From Flaccisagitta enflata (taxonomy: Eukaryota; Chaetognatha; Sagittoidea; Aphragmophora): DNA of 64,000 nt. Location of the stretch: NCBI GenBank assembly GCA_965153355.1, contig OZ231126.1:2232001-2296000 (forward strand), in the 5' to 3' direction. Positions 20,968-32,292 of this stretch are shown here, one piece after another. The notes below the pieces were generated by a model. That model saw only the letters and a program-made list of their open reading frames with translations, ran no database searches and had not been told where the DNA came from. A program made the position numbers and the translations under genes. Numbering within the stretch: the first letter of the stretch is position 1; the number at the start of each line of letters is the position of its first letter.

Positions 20968-21045
20968 AGAGCGCGGGGTTCGAACCGCTGAACTATAACC
21001 TGAGAGCCAGCGTGTTATTATTGCGCTACCGCCACGCCTGTCCAA
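20968..21045 (-). pseudogene. tRNA-like sequence, probably a pseudogene or tRNA-derived repeat
   Basis: The minus strand contains GGCGGTAGCGCAA (A-box-like) and GCGGTTCGAACCCCGC (a good B-box/T-arm), with CTCTCAGG in the anticodon region. Outer segments ACAG...CTGT could close an acceptor stem. I could not fold a clean five-pair anticodon stem, so I do not assign an amino acid or call it functional. Confidence 0.35.
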
Positions 21046-21174
21046 TTCTTGCAATTACGATTGTGTAATTATTGATCAATTAACTTTGGCAATTGAACGC
21101 GAAGTGAGAATAAGAATTCACGGAACTCTGTGTAAATCGAAGATGATGCGCCCTCATCGCTTTATCAATTTCGC

Positions 21175-21176
<2 letters not shown>

Positions 21177-21253
<77 letters not shown>
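21177..21253. repeat. (GA)n microsatellite
   Basis: Pure dinucleotide run directly adjoining the 20-bp minisatellite. Confidence 0.95.
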
Positions 21254-21259
<6 letters not shown>

Positions 21260-22562
21260 CTGTCCACTTGCAATTCCGTCTGTCGACTCGCAATTCTGTC
21301 TGTCAACTCGCAATTCCGTCTGTCGACTAAAGATTCCTTCTGTCAACTTGAACTTCTGTCTGTCGACTTGCCATTTCGTCTGTTCACTCGCGATTCTGTT
21401 TGTTGACTCACGATCTCGTCTGTCGAATCGCAATTCCGTCTGTTGACTCGCTATACCCTCTGTTGACTCGCGATTCTTTCTATCGACTGGCGATTTAGTT
21501 GTCAACTCGCAATTCTGTCTGTCAACTCTAAAATTCCGTCTGTAGACTCGTGATTCTGTCTGTAGACTCGGGATTCTGTCCATAGACTTGCAATTCTGTT
21601 TGTAGACTCGCGATTCTGTCTATAGACTCGCGATTCCGTCTGTAGACTCGCGGTTCCGTCTGTAGGCTCGCGATTCTGTATGTAGACTTGCGATTCCGTC
21701 TGTAGACGAACGTTTCCATATAAAGAATCGTGATTCCGTCTGTAGACTAACAATTCCATCTGTAGTCTCACCATTCCATCTGTAGACACACAATTCCATC
21801 TGTAGCATCGCAATTCTGTCAGTAGAGTAGCATTCTGTCCGTAGACTCACAATTCAGTCTGTCAAATTGCAATATTGTCTGTTCACTCACAATTCTGTCT
21901 GTCGACTCGCAATTCCGTTTGTCGACTCGCAATTCCGTCTGTCGACTCGCAATTCCGTCTGTCGACTCGCAATTCTGTTATTTCTACTTGTGATTTCGTC
22001 TGTCGACTGGCAACTCCGTTTGTCAACTTGTGATTCTGTCTGTTGACTCGCGATTACATCTGTCAACTCGCAATTTTATTGTCGACTCGCAATTCCGTCT
22101 GCCAACTCGCAATTCCGTCTGTCAACTCGCAATTCCGTCTGTAGACAAGCGATTCAGTCTGTCAAATTGCAATATTGTTTGTTCACTCGCAATTCCATCT
22201 GTCGACTCGCGATTCCGTCTGTCGACTCGCAATTCTGTTATTTCGACTTGTGATTCTGTCTGTTGACTTGCTATACCCTGTTGACTCGCGATTCTGTCTA
22301 TCGACTGGCAACTCCGTTTGTCGACTTGCGATTCTGTCTGTCGACTCGCGATTACATCTGTCAACTTGCGACTTTATTGTCGACTCGCGATTCCGTCTGT
22401 AGACTCGTGATTCTGTCTGTTGACTCGCAATTACGTTTGTAGACTCGCGATTCCATCTGTAGACTCGCAATTCCGTCTGTAGACTCGCGATTCCGTCTGT
22501 AGACTCGCGATTCTGTCTGTAGACTCGCTATTCCGTCTGATGACCCGCGATTCCGTATGTTG
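21254..22562. repeat. 20-bp minisatellite, about 65 units
   Basis: The unit is close to ttccgtctgtcgactcgcaa. Variants alternate in blocks: gtcgactcgcaa types at about 21254-21530 and 21860-22430, gtagactcgcga types at about 21540-21850 and 22430-22560. Because 20 is not a multiple of three, each strand reads as a 20-residue periodic peptide, which explains the long repetitive frames. These are not genes. Confidence 0.9.
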
Positions 22563-23798
22563 ACAACCGAAGCTAAAGCAACAACAGCAACAACTACAAC
22601 ATGCAAAACCACAATGACAACATCGCGACGACACAACAAAATAAAAACAACAACGGTGATCACTCGTTTCAACTCACAATTCCATTGTCAATCAGGTTGC
22701 AGCATTGCAAAGTGATAGTGTTCTAAACAGCGCTTAAAGCAATGCATCCTAATGAACGAAAAATCACATAAATCGCTCTCCCTAGTAACCCGTTCCCTAG
22801 AAACGAAACCAGGAACACAAATTACAAAGCTGATGCCATTTGATTCAAGCCATACCCAGTTCACATCAGGAAACGTTGAGGAGAGAAGAAGCCAAAAATA
22901 ACAAATCCATTTTTTTGTGTGTTCGAGACCGCAAAAAGCCACGAAATTTTATATGTGAGTAAGGACAGGGATTGTGAAGGGTTGGTCGGAGAATTTTTTG
23001 TCAAAAAATTGTTTCTTGGCACATTTACACGACTAACTATTTTTTTAGTAATGTTTTGCCTGCTTGAAAAGGCCCCTAGTGAAAATATGAATCCGACCAG
23101 CCCTTAGTACCCCTCTGCCCTACCTAAAACCGCAATTCGTTCAGACTTTCAATGTCCGTGGTTTTCTAAAACAGTCCATATCTGAGCTCATAATTTCAGT
23201 AATTTGACATATACTGTAAGAAGACAATAACAGCTATCGGGAATGTCAATTACCAATTCGTTGGAACTCATTGAGTGTCTTTAGCCCCCACCAGGCCAGA
23301 AAAAGACATGTCAAAAAGTTTCAACCTTTCGACTATAAGCCCTTAATGTAGAATATCAAAGCAAAAAATGATTTCAACAGAAACCCAAGACAGCCCCACA
23401 ATATGATCTTCTTGGAGAATGTCGATTTTATTGCATTTAATCATTTAGGTACAGGCTAATGTCCACAGTCTGTTACACTGATATTATGTATTTCATCACT
23501 GTTCTAGACAGCTCAACTTGATTTTGTAGGCTGATTTACTAGATTTTCTCTCGACTGATTTCAAATGATTTGTAAGTTGCTACACAACAGCATAAACTGA
23601 TTTAACCATTTTGGTTAGAATTTCTCCATCAATCCTATGTGTTTCAAATTCTTTGTATGACTTGCGTTTGAACACTTAAAATTGCTGTATGGGATATGTA
23701 GGGTGTAGGGGTGACGCTCTCCTCCACTTTGTCCTTTTGCTTCTTTCATTAAATCTTACATATTGTCTCTCGCGTAAAATTTTTTATAAATCTAAGAT
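22563..23798. other. Unassigned stretch with K-like fragment
   Basis: A short acaacagcaacaac tract lies at 22575-22610. The segment at about 23400-23475 resembles 1320-1390. No gene is supported. Confidence 0.4.
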
Positions 23799-23910
23799 AA
23801 CAAGGCCAAGTAGGCCAATAAGGTGCGCCGTGTGGATCGTCGAACGAATGCGTTACCGACAAACAGACAGACCAACGGACAGTTATAGAGGTGCGTTGTC
23901 GCACCTAAAA
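23799..23910 (+). mobile_element. B-subfamily short element
   Basis: Head AACAAGGCCAAGTAGGCCAA, word GGTGCGCC (consensus GGTGCGAC), a short gaccaacggac core, and the tail hairpin GGTGCGTTGTCGCACC with TAAAA. At 112 bp it is the smallest complete member, with little more than head and tail. Confidence 0.8.
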
Positions 23911-24156
23911 AGATACATCCTATGACAAAGTTGATGGTGAAGTGGACGTGTCATCTCTCTGTCATTGTCAGCTTGTCATCGCTTTCAACATTGTTTTTGT
24001 TGAAGATTTCATGCGCATCATCTATGTATTTCAATTATCATTTGCTAACAAACGAAAGAAAAGAATGAATTAAGAGGCTTCATCGGCAAAACGTTTGGAA
24101 GAAATTCAAGAAAACGCAATGAACAACCACATAGTAGCGGAGAAAATATACTGATA

Positions 24157-24275
24157 CAGTTACACCCTGCTATACCGTACCCAAGATTAACAGAAATCCA
24201 CCTGTAGTGGATATGAAAGTTAGGTCCCTTTAGCCAATCTCTTTTCATTTCATCTGTTATTGCGGGGATCAACTG
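24157..24275. mobile_element. E-family MITE
   Basis: Inverted ends CAGTTACACCCTGCT and GCGGGGATCAACTG flanked by TA. Inner words cctgtag and catctgttat match the other E copies. Confidence 0.65.
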
Positions 24276-24355
24276 TACCTAAACTTTTAAATGAAACTAG
24301 CAGTGCCTTTTGTGCAAATGAGGAAGCATATCCTCAAGTGGGGAAAAAACTCACC

Positions 24356-24528
24356 GTTTAATCCCGCTCTAACGGATTTCAGAGGATCAATATCTTTTCT
24401 GTTACTGGCGAAATTCTCTTATAACCAATATAAGATATAAAAAAAAACTGAAAAAAATTGACAAGAAATGGCATCTGTTTCAGGCGGACTACCGTTAGAA
24501 GCGGGTCCGTTGGAGCGGGGTTCTACTG
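24356..24528. mobile_element. E-family MITE, left end short
   Basis: Left taatcccgctctaacggattt, right gttggagcggggttctactg followed by TA. It includes the usual inner ttctgttactggcgaaattc. Confidence 0.7.
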
Positions 24529-24751
24529 TATGTGAGGGAGGGGGGGGGCATACATTGTGGTTGTGCCTATTTAGTGTAAACAAGGAAGTCATTCAAATTG
24601 GAGGGGGACCCGCCTCGTGTTTTGGTGGGAACTGAGGAATGCTCTTCGTTTGCCGCTCCCTTTGTCAATGAGGAAGCAAATACACGGCTGGAGAAAACCT
24701 TTAAGAGAAGGTTATATCATGATTGAACGGGTGTAAATTGTTTTTTTTTTT

Positions 24752-24962
24752 CAGCATCCATGCCGACGGAAAAAACATCTAAGTGTCAATGACTGAAAAG
24801 AAGTCGAAAGAGGATGACTTTTTGACGAAAGGAAATCCGTTAAGGAAGTCAATTTACGACTCCGGGGAAAAAACTCCCATGACCATAAACTCGCTTTTCC
24901 GGAAGACGGAGAGCCTCCGAAGCCAACATTCTTTTTTTTCAACAGGGGTCAAAATAATCATT
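24752..24962 (+). CDS. Weak candidate exon, unknown protein
   Basis: A ttttttttttcag acceptor-like sequence precedes 24752. From the ATG at 24789 about 50 charged residues follow (TEKKSKEDDFLTKGN...), up to another poly-T plus CAACAG. The composition is protein-like, but a stop lies directly upstream in frame, no donor is convincing, and the opposite strand is also open. I do not recognise it. Confidence 0.2.
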
Positions 24963-25109
24963 AGACCAAGTAGCGTGCGTCCGCACTTTCAAAAAAGTCA
25001 GGCAGACAGACAGAAAAACATTTTTTTTCTCAAAAAGACACTTGAAATGGCTTTTTACTCTTCCATGTTTCTTCTCTGCTATTCAGAGACATAAAAACCC
25101 GATAAAAAA

Positions 25110-25218
25110 CGACTTTGTTACAGACAGATCGACTGATGGACCAACCGACAGACCGACCAACGGACCGTCGGACCAACCAAAAAGTGGCTTATAGAGTCGC
25201 GTAGCACGCGACCTAAAA
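25110..25218 (+). mobile_element. A1-type tail fragment
   Basis: A GACC/GGACC core and the tail hairpin GTCGCGTAGCACGCGAC followed by CTAAAA. The head is not recognisable. Confidence 0.6.
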
Positions 25219-25737
25219 GAAGATCTAAGTAACATAGTTCTCTTCCAAATTCGATTACGGAGAGAACTTTGTTTTTGAGAGCATTTGAGAGTCTAAGAAT
25301 TTCGACCACAGGGTAAGAAAAAAACATGTAAGTCAAATTTCACAAAAACCTTGATTTTCCTGCCTTATCTTATGTAATTTGCATATCTAAAGGTACCTGT
25401 GAGGTCAGCTTATGACAAAGATATACACATCAAGTGTCCCTAGAGACAATTTGCCCATGAAAAGTATTTGTAGTTCTTTACTTGTTTAACTTTTGATACA
25501 AAAAGTGGTTTGAAACACTATTCCCCCCCTCCCCTACTGAGTCCGTCGGACCGTCTGGCGTTACGTAACGCAAAATTTTCTTAACGCGATTTTAAAGAAT
25601 TTCTCTCCATTTTGTCTTCCCTTTGTATCGATATTCATATCTCCAATATCTTATTTAGGCATCTTAACATATCATCTTAATTTCTAATATTTTAAGAGAC
25701 TGCATCTATTGGATATCATGTGGCCTTGTTAATCGCG

Positions 25738-26813
25738 CACAGTAGTTTATTTACATAGGCCACCTCTGACACCCCAAAGACACCACAACCCCTTAAATCA
25801 CCTACACAGTAGTCTATTTACATAGGCCAGAGGAAACAACCACCCAACCACCCCAAATCCCACCTAAATCACCACCTCTGACACCCCAAAGACACCACAA
25901 CCCCTTAAATCACCTACACAGTAGTTTATTTACATAGGCCAGAGGAAACAACCACCCAACCACCCCAAATCCCACCTAATTCACCACCTCGGACACCCCA
26001 AAGACACCACAACCCCTTAAATCACCTACACAGTAGTTTATTTACATAGGCCAGAGGAAACAACCACCCAACCACCCCAAATCCCACCTAAATCACCACC
26101 TCTGACACCCCAAAGACACCACAACCCCTTAAATCACCTACACAGTAATTTATTTACATAGGCCAGAGGAAACAACCACCCAACCACCCCAAATCCCACC
26201 TAAATCACCACCTCTGACACCCCAAAGACACCACAACCCCTTAAATCACCTACACAGTAGTTTATTTACATAGGCCAGAGGAAACAACCACCCAACCACC
26301 CCAAATCCCACCTAAATCACCACCTCGGACACCCCAAAGACACCACAACCCCTTAAATCACCTACACAGTAGTTTATTTACATAGGCCAGAGGAAACAAC
26401 CACCAAACCACCCCAAATCCCACCTAAATCACCACCTCTGACACCCCAAAGACACCACTACCCCATAAATCACCTACACAGTAGTTTATTTACATAGGCC
26501 AGAGGAAACAACCACTCAACCACCCCAAATCCCACCTAAATCACCACCTTGGACACCCCAAAGACACCACAACCCCTTAAATCACCTACACAGTAGTTTA
26601 TTTACATAGGCCAGAGGAAACAACCACCAAACCACCCCAAATCCCACCTAAATCACCACCTCTGACACCCCAAAGACACCACTACCCCATAAATCACCTA
26701 CACAGTAGTTTATTTACATAGGCCAGAGGAAACAACCACTCAACCACCCCAAATCCCACCTAAATCACCACCTCTGACACCCCAAAGACACCTCAACCCC
26801 TTAAATCACCTAC
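25738..26813. repeat. 112-bp satellite array, about 9.6 units
   Basis: The phrase cacctctgacaccccaaag starts at 25761 and every 112 bases up to 26769. Units also carry acagtagtttatttacatag and accacccaaccacccc. Variants ccaccaaacc and cactaccccataaatc recur 224 bp apart (26401 and 26625), indicating duplication of a two-unit block. The right edge breaks directly into the tail hairpin of an A3 element. Confidence 0.95.
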
Positions 26814-27104
26814 ATCGCGGACACGCGACTCTACATCTTGCTGTGTCGGTCGGTAGGTCGGTACGTCGGTAGGTCCCAAATATTTCTGAATTGCGAGCGG
26901 TAAGAGGCTTTGTCCGTCCGTCGGTCCGTTGGTCCGTCGGTCCGTTGGATCCGTTGGTGCGTAATGATCGAGTTGAAAAGTGTGAAAACGCGCATTTCCG
27001 CCCCTGCCCGCCCGTCCGCAACTGGTGGCCGTGTATCCGGCCTTGTTGCATTAAAGCCTCTGCCCAACCGTCCGCGACTGTCTTGCCGTGTATTCGGCCT
27101 TCTT
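26814..27104 (-). mobile_element. A3-subfamily element holding an A2 copy
   Basis: Minus strand: head ...GGCCGAATACACGGC with word GTCGCGGAC before GGTTGGGCA; tail GTCGCGTGTCCGCGA. The last bases of the tail are replaced by the satellite. The middle (around GCATT/AGCGGT) is interrupted by an A2 element at 26902-27047. Confidence 0.7.
26902..27047 (-). mobile_element. A2-subfamily element lacking its tail hairpin
   Basis: Minus strand: head AACAAGGCCGGATACACGGC, word GTTGCGGAC, GGGCGGGCAGGGGCGG and a GACGGACC core as far as AAAGCCTCTT. The terminal hairpin and TAAAA are missing, apparently deleted after insertion. Confidence 0.7.
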
Positions 27105-27196
27105 TTATAATACTTTGATCATATTTTGTACAAGCAAGAAGCTCTGAGCCATTTTAAACGTGACTATTCAATCAAATCTTATCCAATCAAAAAATA

Positions 27197-27556
27197 CAGT
27201 AGTTGTCGTCTAGACTTGGGAATATGGGGAAATTCATATTGAGAATCCAAATAACTATAAAGGGATGATATTTGGATTATAAACTAATAAAAGGATGCTT
27301 TATTGATGATGGGTGTTGGTTGCCATGGAAACAATATGTTCTGTAAGAATGTCACTCATTTAGCCGTTGCTAGGGAACGTACCTATGTTTGACAGCCCTT
27401 TGATGCTCCCTAGCAACCGCTAAACAAGCAATATTCTTACAGAACATATTGTGGGAAAGTTGTAGAAAATTTAATGTTAAGCAATGTTCCCTCAAAGAAT
27501 TTCTCAAAAAGTTAATATTTTAGCGAGAAAACATGGAAATGTGTTTCCTTAGCAAT
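27197..27556. mobile_element. F-family foldback element, right end lost
   Basis: After TA it starts CAGTAGTTGTCGTCTAGACT. It contains the central inverted pair caatatgttctgtaagaat ... attcttacagaacatattg and arms with gggtgttggttgccatgg. It is cut near 27556. Confidence 0.7.
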
Positions 27557-27794
27557 AGAGTTTACCTATAGGCTTTTTTATCCGCCACCTCTACCGGAAG
27601 TGGCAGACGAGACGCAAAAACGTATTTGGCGCCAAAATGAGTTTCCCATTGGCGTTTTTCAGGTTTTTCACTTAGCAATGAAGGAGTAGTAATATTTAGG
27701 GAATTCATAGTGGATTTTCTGTAATCATTTCAAAAATTTGATAAAAATTTCCAGAACGTTATTGCTAGCATTAAAAGATTATTTTCATTTCTTA

Positions 27795-28000
27795 TTTTTT
27801 TTTTTCATCAGTTTTCACATTTTATATTTCATGATTCACTTTTGATTTTTTACTTTTCACTTTTCACTTTTTACTTTTCACTTTTCACTTTTCACTTTTT
27901 ATTTTCATTTTTCAATTTTTAATTTTCACTTTTCATTTTTTTTTTCATTCTTCATTCTTTATTTTTCACTTTTCATTAGTTTTTGTTTGTTTTTTTATTA
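27795..28000. repeat. T-rich ttttcac repeat
   Basis: Repeated seven-base units like ttttcac/ttttcat. The surrounding 27557-28318 is AT-rich with no supported gene. Confidence 0.8.
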
Positions 28001-28316
28001 CATGTTTCATTTTTTTTATTTTATTCATTACCTTTTATGAATTTTTACTTTTCAGTGCACCATAATTTTAATAATTCTGTTGTCACTTTTTTTTATCTAT
28101 TTCATTTATATTTAATGTTTTTTACTTTTATTTTGTTAATCAAATTCTTTATAATTATTTCATTAATTATATTTCATGGTTGTAAATATTTCACCAGTAG
28201 ATTTGTTTTGATAAAACAGAAAATAAAGTAAGATAAATGATCGATGATTCTCCCTCATGCTTATATCAAGATTGTATCATCCCAAAAGAAATGCTGAAAT
28301 GAGTCTGTTTGTGAGT

Positions 28317-28318
<2 letters not shown>

Positions 28319-28357
<39 letters not shown>
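28319..28357. repeat. (TC)n at the 3' boundary of the LINE
   Basis: Pure TC run that forms the 3' edge of the minus-strand LINE. Confidence 0.9.
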
Positions 28358-31300
28358 ACAACAAAGAAAAAATATCAAAGGACCCATAGACAAGTGGCAA
28401 GAAAAAAATCAAATAGCCAATCATATTTTCATGAATTGTCTTTTATTCTGTTCAAGTCTCGATCTTGGTATATATGACGTTTATTCACACAAAAAGTGTA
28501 GTAGTACACAATAATAGGGCGAAAAACAGAAAGAAGGAATGACAATGGATTGAGCTAATCTAGAGAGAAAAGAAAAAAAAATGAAAATACAGATGAGAGA
28601 TAGACGAGTTAAGCGGGAGAGTTTAGCAAAATGCTCTCACAAGATTGTCACTGTTGCAAGCTCTTGCTCGATGGATGAAGCCATTGGCGCGTTTGTCGAC
28701 TAGCTCCTCCCAGGTGGGACGGCTGAGTGAGTGCTGAAGGTTGGTGACACTTTCGAAGTATCGATACCCAAAAAGTTTTCGGAAAATGGAGTTGTAAGCA
28801 ACTCTAAGAGAGCGATTTTCGTCCCTGTCCAAAACGCGAACAACTTCCATCCCGTAGGTGAGAAGCGGGACGCAGTGAGTCTCTATGAGCTGTAGCAGAA
28901 CCATGTCGTCTGATCGTCCATCAACGCGCAGAATGGAGTTAAGTGAACGATAAAATGATTTCACTCTTTCAGTGACAGAACAATCGATCTCCGACCGCTC
29001 TTTGGAAATACACCGAGATATTTCCATGTGGTCACCCAATCAATCGGCATGCCATTGAGTGTAGGCTGAAATTTAATGTCAACTGGCTTCCCATAGACCA
29101 TGTTTTTTGTCTTTTTGGCGTTGAGGCAGATATCCCAATCACTACAAAACGAGCTGCATGAGTCCAAAAGTCTTTGCAGGCCTTTCAGTGATGGGGCCAG
29201 GATGCAAATGTCATCCGCATAGAATAGCGCTGCGGCAAAAATGTTTGTCACGAAACAGCCAACGCCGCTCGATTGAAGAATCCGAATCAATTCATCGACG
29301 TAAATGTTATACAAGTTGGGAGAAAGCACACCGCCTTGTCTAACCCCAGCAGTGACATTAAACCATGACCCCAGATGGCCATCCCATTTCACGCGGCATT
29401 GAAGACCTTGATACCATGTAATCAAAATGTCTAAAAAGCATTTTGGAATGTTTCGATCCATCAGTTTGATGAATAGACCCGAGTGCACGAGTCTATCAAA
29501 TGCCTTGGAGGCATCGAGAAATGAACAGTAGACTCGGCTACCATGGTCAACATAATAATTGATCGTCTCACGTAAGCAGTAAAGAGCGTGGCTAGTGGAC
29601 AACTTACGCTTGAAACCAAATTGGTATGATGACGTTTTTAGGTTTTCCGCGAATTTTTCACGTAGAATCAACTCAAAAACTTTAGAGGTCATCGGAGAGA
29701 TTGTGATACCTCTGTAGTTTGAAGTGTCGCTGCTGTTGCCATTCCTATCCTTGATGATCGGGATGATTGTGCCAAAACGGAATTGTTTAGGGACAAACAA
29801 ATGCTTGAGCATATAATTGAATAGTGTTGTAAGTCTCAGCATCAAGATCAATGGTGCATTTTGAAAGTGTTCTGCATGTAAGCCATCGTCGTCAGAGCAC
29901 TTGCCAGGATTCATACCACAGATGGCATCAATGGTGTCATTCAGTGTGATGGAAAATTTGTCACAATCACAGCCTTGGCTATGTAACCGGGAGAATTCCT
30001 CGTAACAGTCATGAAACTGCGAGTCTAAAGAAGAAACTTTACTTTGGTTGTTTGGCTCGCTGTTTTTTTTGAAAGCGGTTTGAAAGGCTAATGCAATTCC
30101 TTCTTTTGAAGTCTGGCCGTCAACAACTGGTGCAAAATTGCTTTTGTCTTTGCTGTAAATGGCACGCCACCACTTCCAAAAAGAAGCAGAGTCTTGGTCA
30201 GTCATGGCGCAGTGCAATCGATTCCAAGCCAATTGATTGGGGACTTTTTTTGCTCGGCGAATCTCACACTTATACATTGCTCTGACGCGTAATCTCTCTT
30301 TGCAAGTAGGACCACTGCAAGGGCGACCTTCATTAATCCAGAGGGTTTGAATTGCCATGGACTGATTTCGCAGCTGTGTAAGAGTCGGTGTCCACCAGTC
30401 TTTTTCAACTCCAGCTGCTTTCCTTGGTAAGCAATTGGACGCCTCCCTGATGGAAGAGATGATATCGTCATACTCCCTTTGCATACTGTCTTTGCACAAT
30501 TCGTTGGTACAGCCACAGCCAATAGAGCATTGACTGACAGGTAGTAACGTTTGCCGTCGCAGCAAATTTTGCTCCAGTGCAGACGCGTAGCGTGAAATGT
30601 CCGCCGTGCTCAGTTTTTTCCAATTGACTGAGTTAGAACTATGGGGTTTATTTCTTATTTGATCTGCCGACTGAATCTGAAGCCGAATGCTCATCAGAAG
30701 AGGAAGATGATCAGAACAGTTATCACCTTCATCGAGTATGCGGTGATTATGAATGCTGCTGTCAAGGAGAGATTGACTCACAATAAAGTGATCGTTGAAT
30801 TTCTTTTGGTCGAGTGAATCATGACAGTATGTGTAGGATGGAGAAGAAATAAAACTGTCGCAATATGCAAACGAGTTTTTAGACATTAACTCTCCCCACA
30901 GTGGATCAAACGGAGACTCTCCTCTTAATTCAGTGTTAAGATCGCCTCCTATTACAATTTCATGATGAGGATGGTCCTCTATGAGTAGATCAAGCATTGA
31001 AATTGCGTCTATGGTTTCATTCATACACTGATCCCGTTTACTGGCATTGAAAAACGGCATGTAAGCGGAGATGAAAAGAATGTTTCAATTTGACGTTTTC
31101 ATTTCGATAGCAACTATGCGTTTGTGTTTGTAGTTGGTAACCGGCGTGATGAGATGGTTGAGGTCTGGTGACCAACAAATGGCAACGCCACCAAAAGGAC
31201 GACCACGGTAGATGCCAGAGGAGATGGCATCTTCCATGCCACTGCATGCAACATACTGAGTTTTAAGCTGCTGAAGTTTAGTCAGTTGCTGATCACTCAG

Positions 31301-31642
31301 CCAATGTTCTTGCAGCATCCAAATACCCTTATGCATGTGAACGCAGTCTTTAACGTAATTTGAAGATGTGGAAAATCCATGCAAATTGAAAGATGCGACA
31401 GTTACATCTTTATCACAAGAAGCTGACGCAGCGAAGATAATGGCAGCGAGAATGAGATGGAACACAGCTCTACAATGAGCCATTTTCGCCGCCAGTGGTG
31501 ACATTGGGTTTGGATCTCTTTTTGTTAACCCAATCCGCGACTCTGATATGTTGAGGCCAGATGAGAGGTGATTTGGCCCTTTCACTGTGCTCACGGGCAA
31601 CTCGCACTTTGGCCGCTTTTGTGCCCTGGGTCTGTCTGTCAG

Positions 31643-31644
<2 letters not shown>
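28358..31644 (-). mobile_element. CR1/Jockey-like LINE, nearly full length, flanked by (TC)n
   Basis: A 3.3-kb non-LTR retrotransposon with a single endonuclease-reverse transcriptase ORF (see CDS) and a 3' UTR of about 265 bp. There is no polyA tail: the 3' end runs into (GA)n on the element strand, and the 5' end also starts directly at (GA)n. Both boundaries therefore lie in one (TC)/(GA) microsatellite, as expected if the element inserted into it. Known (TC)n-specific LINEs (Kibi, Koshi) belong to the Tx1/L1 lineage; the RT motifs here look CR1/Jockey/L2-like, by eye. Confidence 0.85.
28623..31505 (-). pseudogene. LINE endonuclease-reverse transcriptase ORF, one stop and one frameshift
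   Basis: The protein nicks target DNA and reverse-transcribes the element RNA. In order, it has: an N-terminal hydrophobic signal-like segment; an EEP endonuclease with FNLHGF, the catalytic LQEHW, GGDLN and SDHLP motifs (to about 30700); and a reverse transcriptase with FLDASKAFDR (about 29520), GVRQGGVLSP (about 29335) and the catalytic FYADD (about 29215). WKYLGV comes near 29010, then a C-terminal thumb-like region. The frame is interrupted by TGA at 31085-31087 and by a single-base shift near 28980, after which it continues to 28623. No separate ORF1 is present. The copy is inactive but young, with only two lesions in about 2.9 kb. Confidence 0.85.

Positions 31645-31692
<48 letters not shown>
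31645..31692. repeat. (TC)n at the 5' boundary of the LINE
   Basis: TC run that directly meets the LINE 5' end (sequence agtctctc). The same dinucleotide occurs at the 3' boundary. Confidence 0.9.
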
Positions 31693-31695
<3 letters not shown>

Positions 31696-32039
31696 GAAAC
31701 AAAACAGAGATATCACGGTGATGGCCATGCTCTTAATAATCCTTATCCATAAATAAAAAGTAACAAAATTTCTATTTTATTTTATAATACTGACGAAAAG
31801 CAAATGAGAACATTTGAATGAAAAAACACCACCATGTTTTGCTCAAGTAATTTCCTAAAGAGTCAACAATGCATCGCAGGCACTGGGACACTCATTTCAT
31901 GATAAAAAATAGTTGTAATTGTAATACTACTAAAAAAAACGTTAAAAAGCGTTTTTTAGGCTAAAAACTCCACTTATACGCAACCTACTATGCATATAAT
32001 CTCAATTATACTTCCGTTATATGCCACTAGATGATTTTG
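31693..32039. other. Unassigned AT-rich stretch
   Basis: Nothing gene-like or repetitive could be identified. Confidence 0.4.
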
Positions 32040-32184
32040 TTTGAAACTCCAAACTCTACTTAGCAACCAACACCTATCGTCAATAAAGCATCCTTTTATT
32101 AGTTTATATGCCAAATATCAGTTGATTATGTTTACTTGTTTTCCTGATATGAATTCCCCTGTTTTTCCTTGTCTACATCTACTG
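32040..32184. mobile_element. F-family element, right-end fragment
   Basis: Contains tatcgtcaataaagcatcct, tttattagtttatatgcca and the right terminus TACATCTACTG followed by TA. Confidence 0.6.
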
Positions 32185-32292
32185 TAGCAGATGAAAAAAT
32201 GAGTCCTGATCATTGTCAAGGCCTTTTGTAATTTCATCATCTAATATTTAGCTAATAAGTATATCAACATCTGGAAAGAAGCATCAACTAAA

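Noticed and set aside
21176-22470. Long repetitive proteins and a CRISPR-like array across the 20-bp minisatellite
   Set aside because: The units are directly contiguous without spacers, and the peptides are the 20-bp repeat read through three phases.
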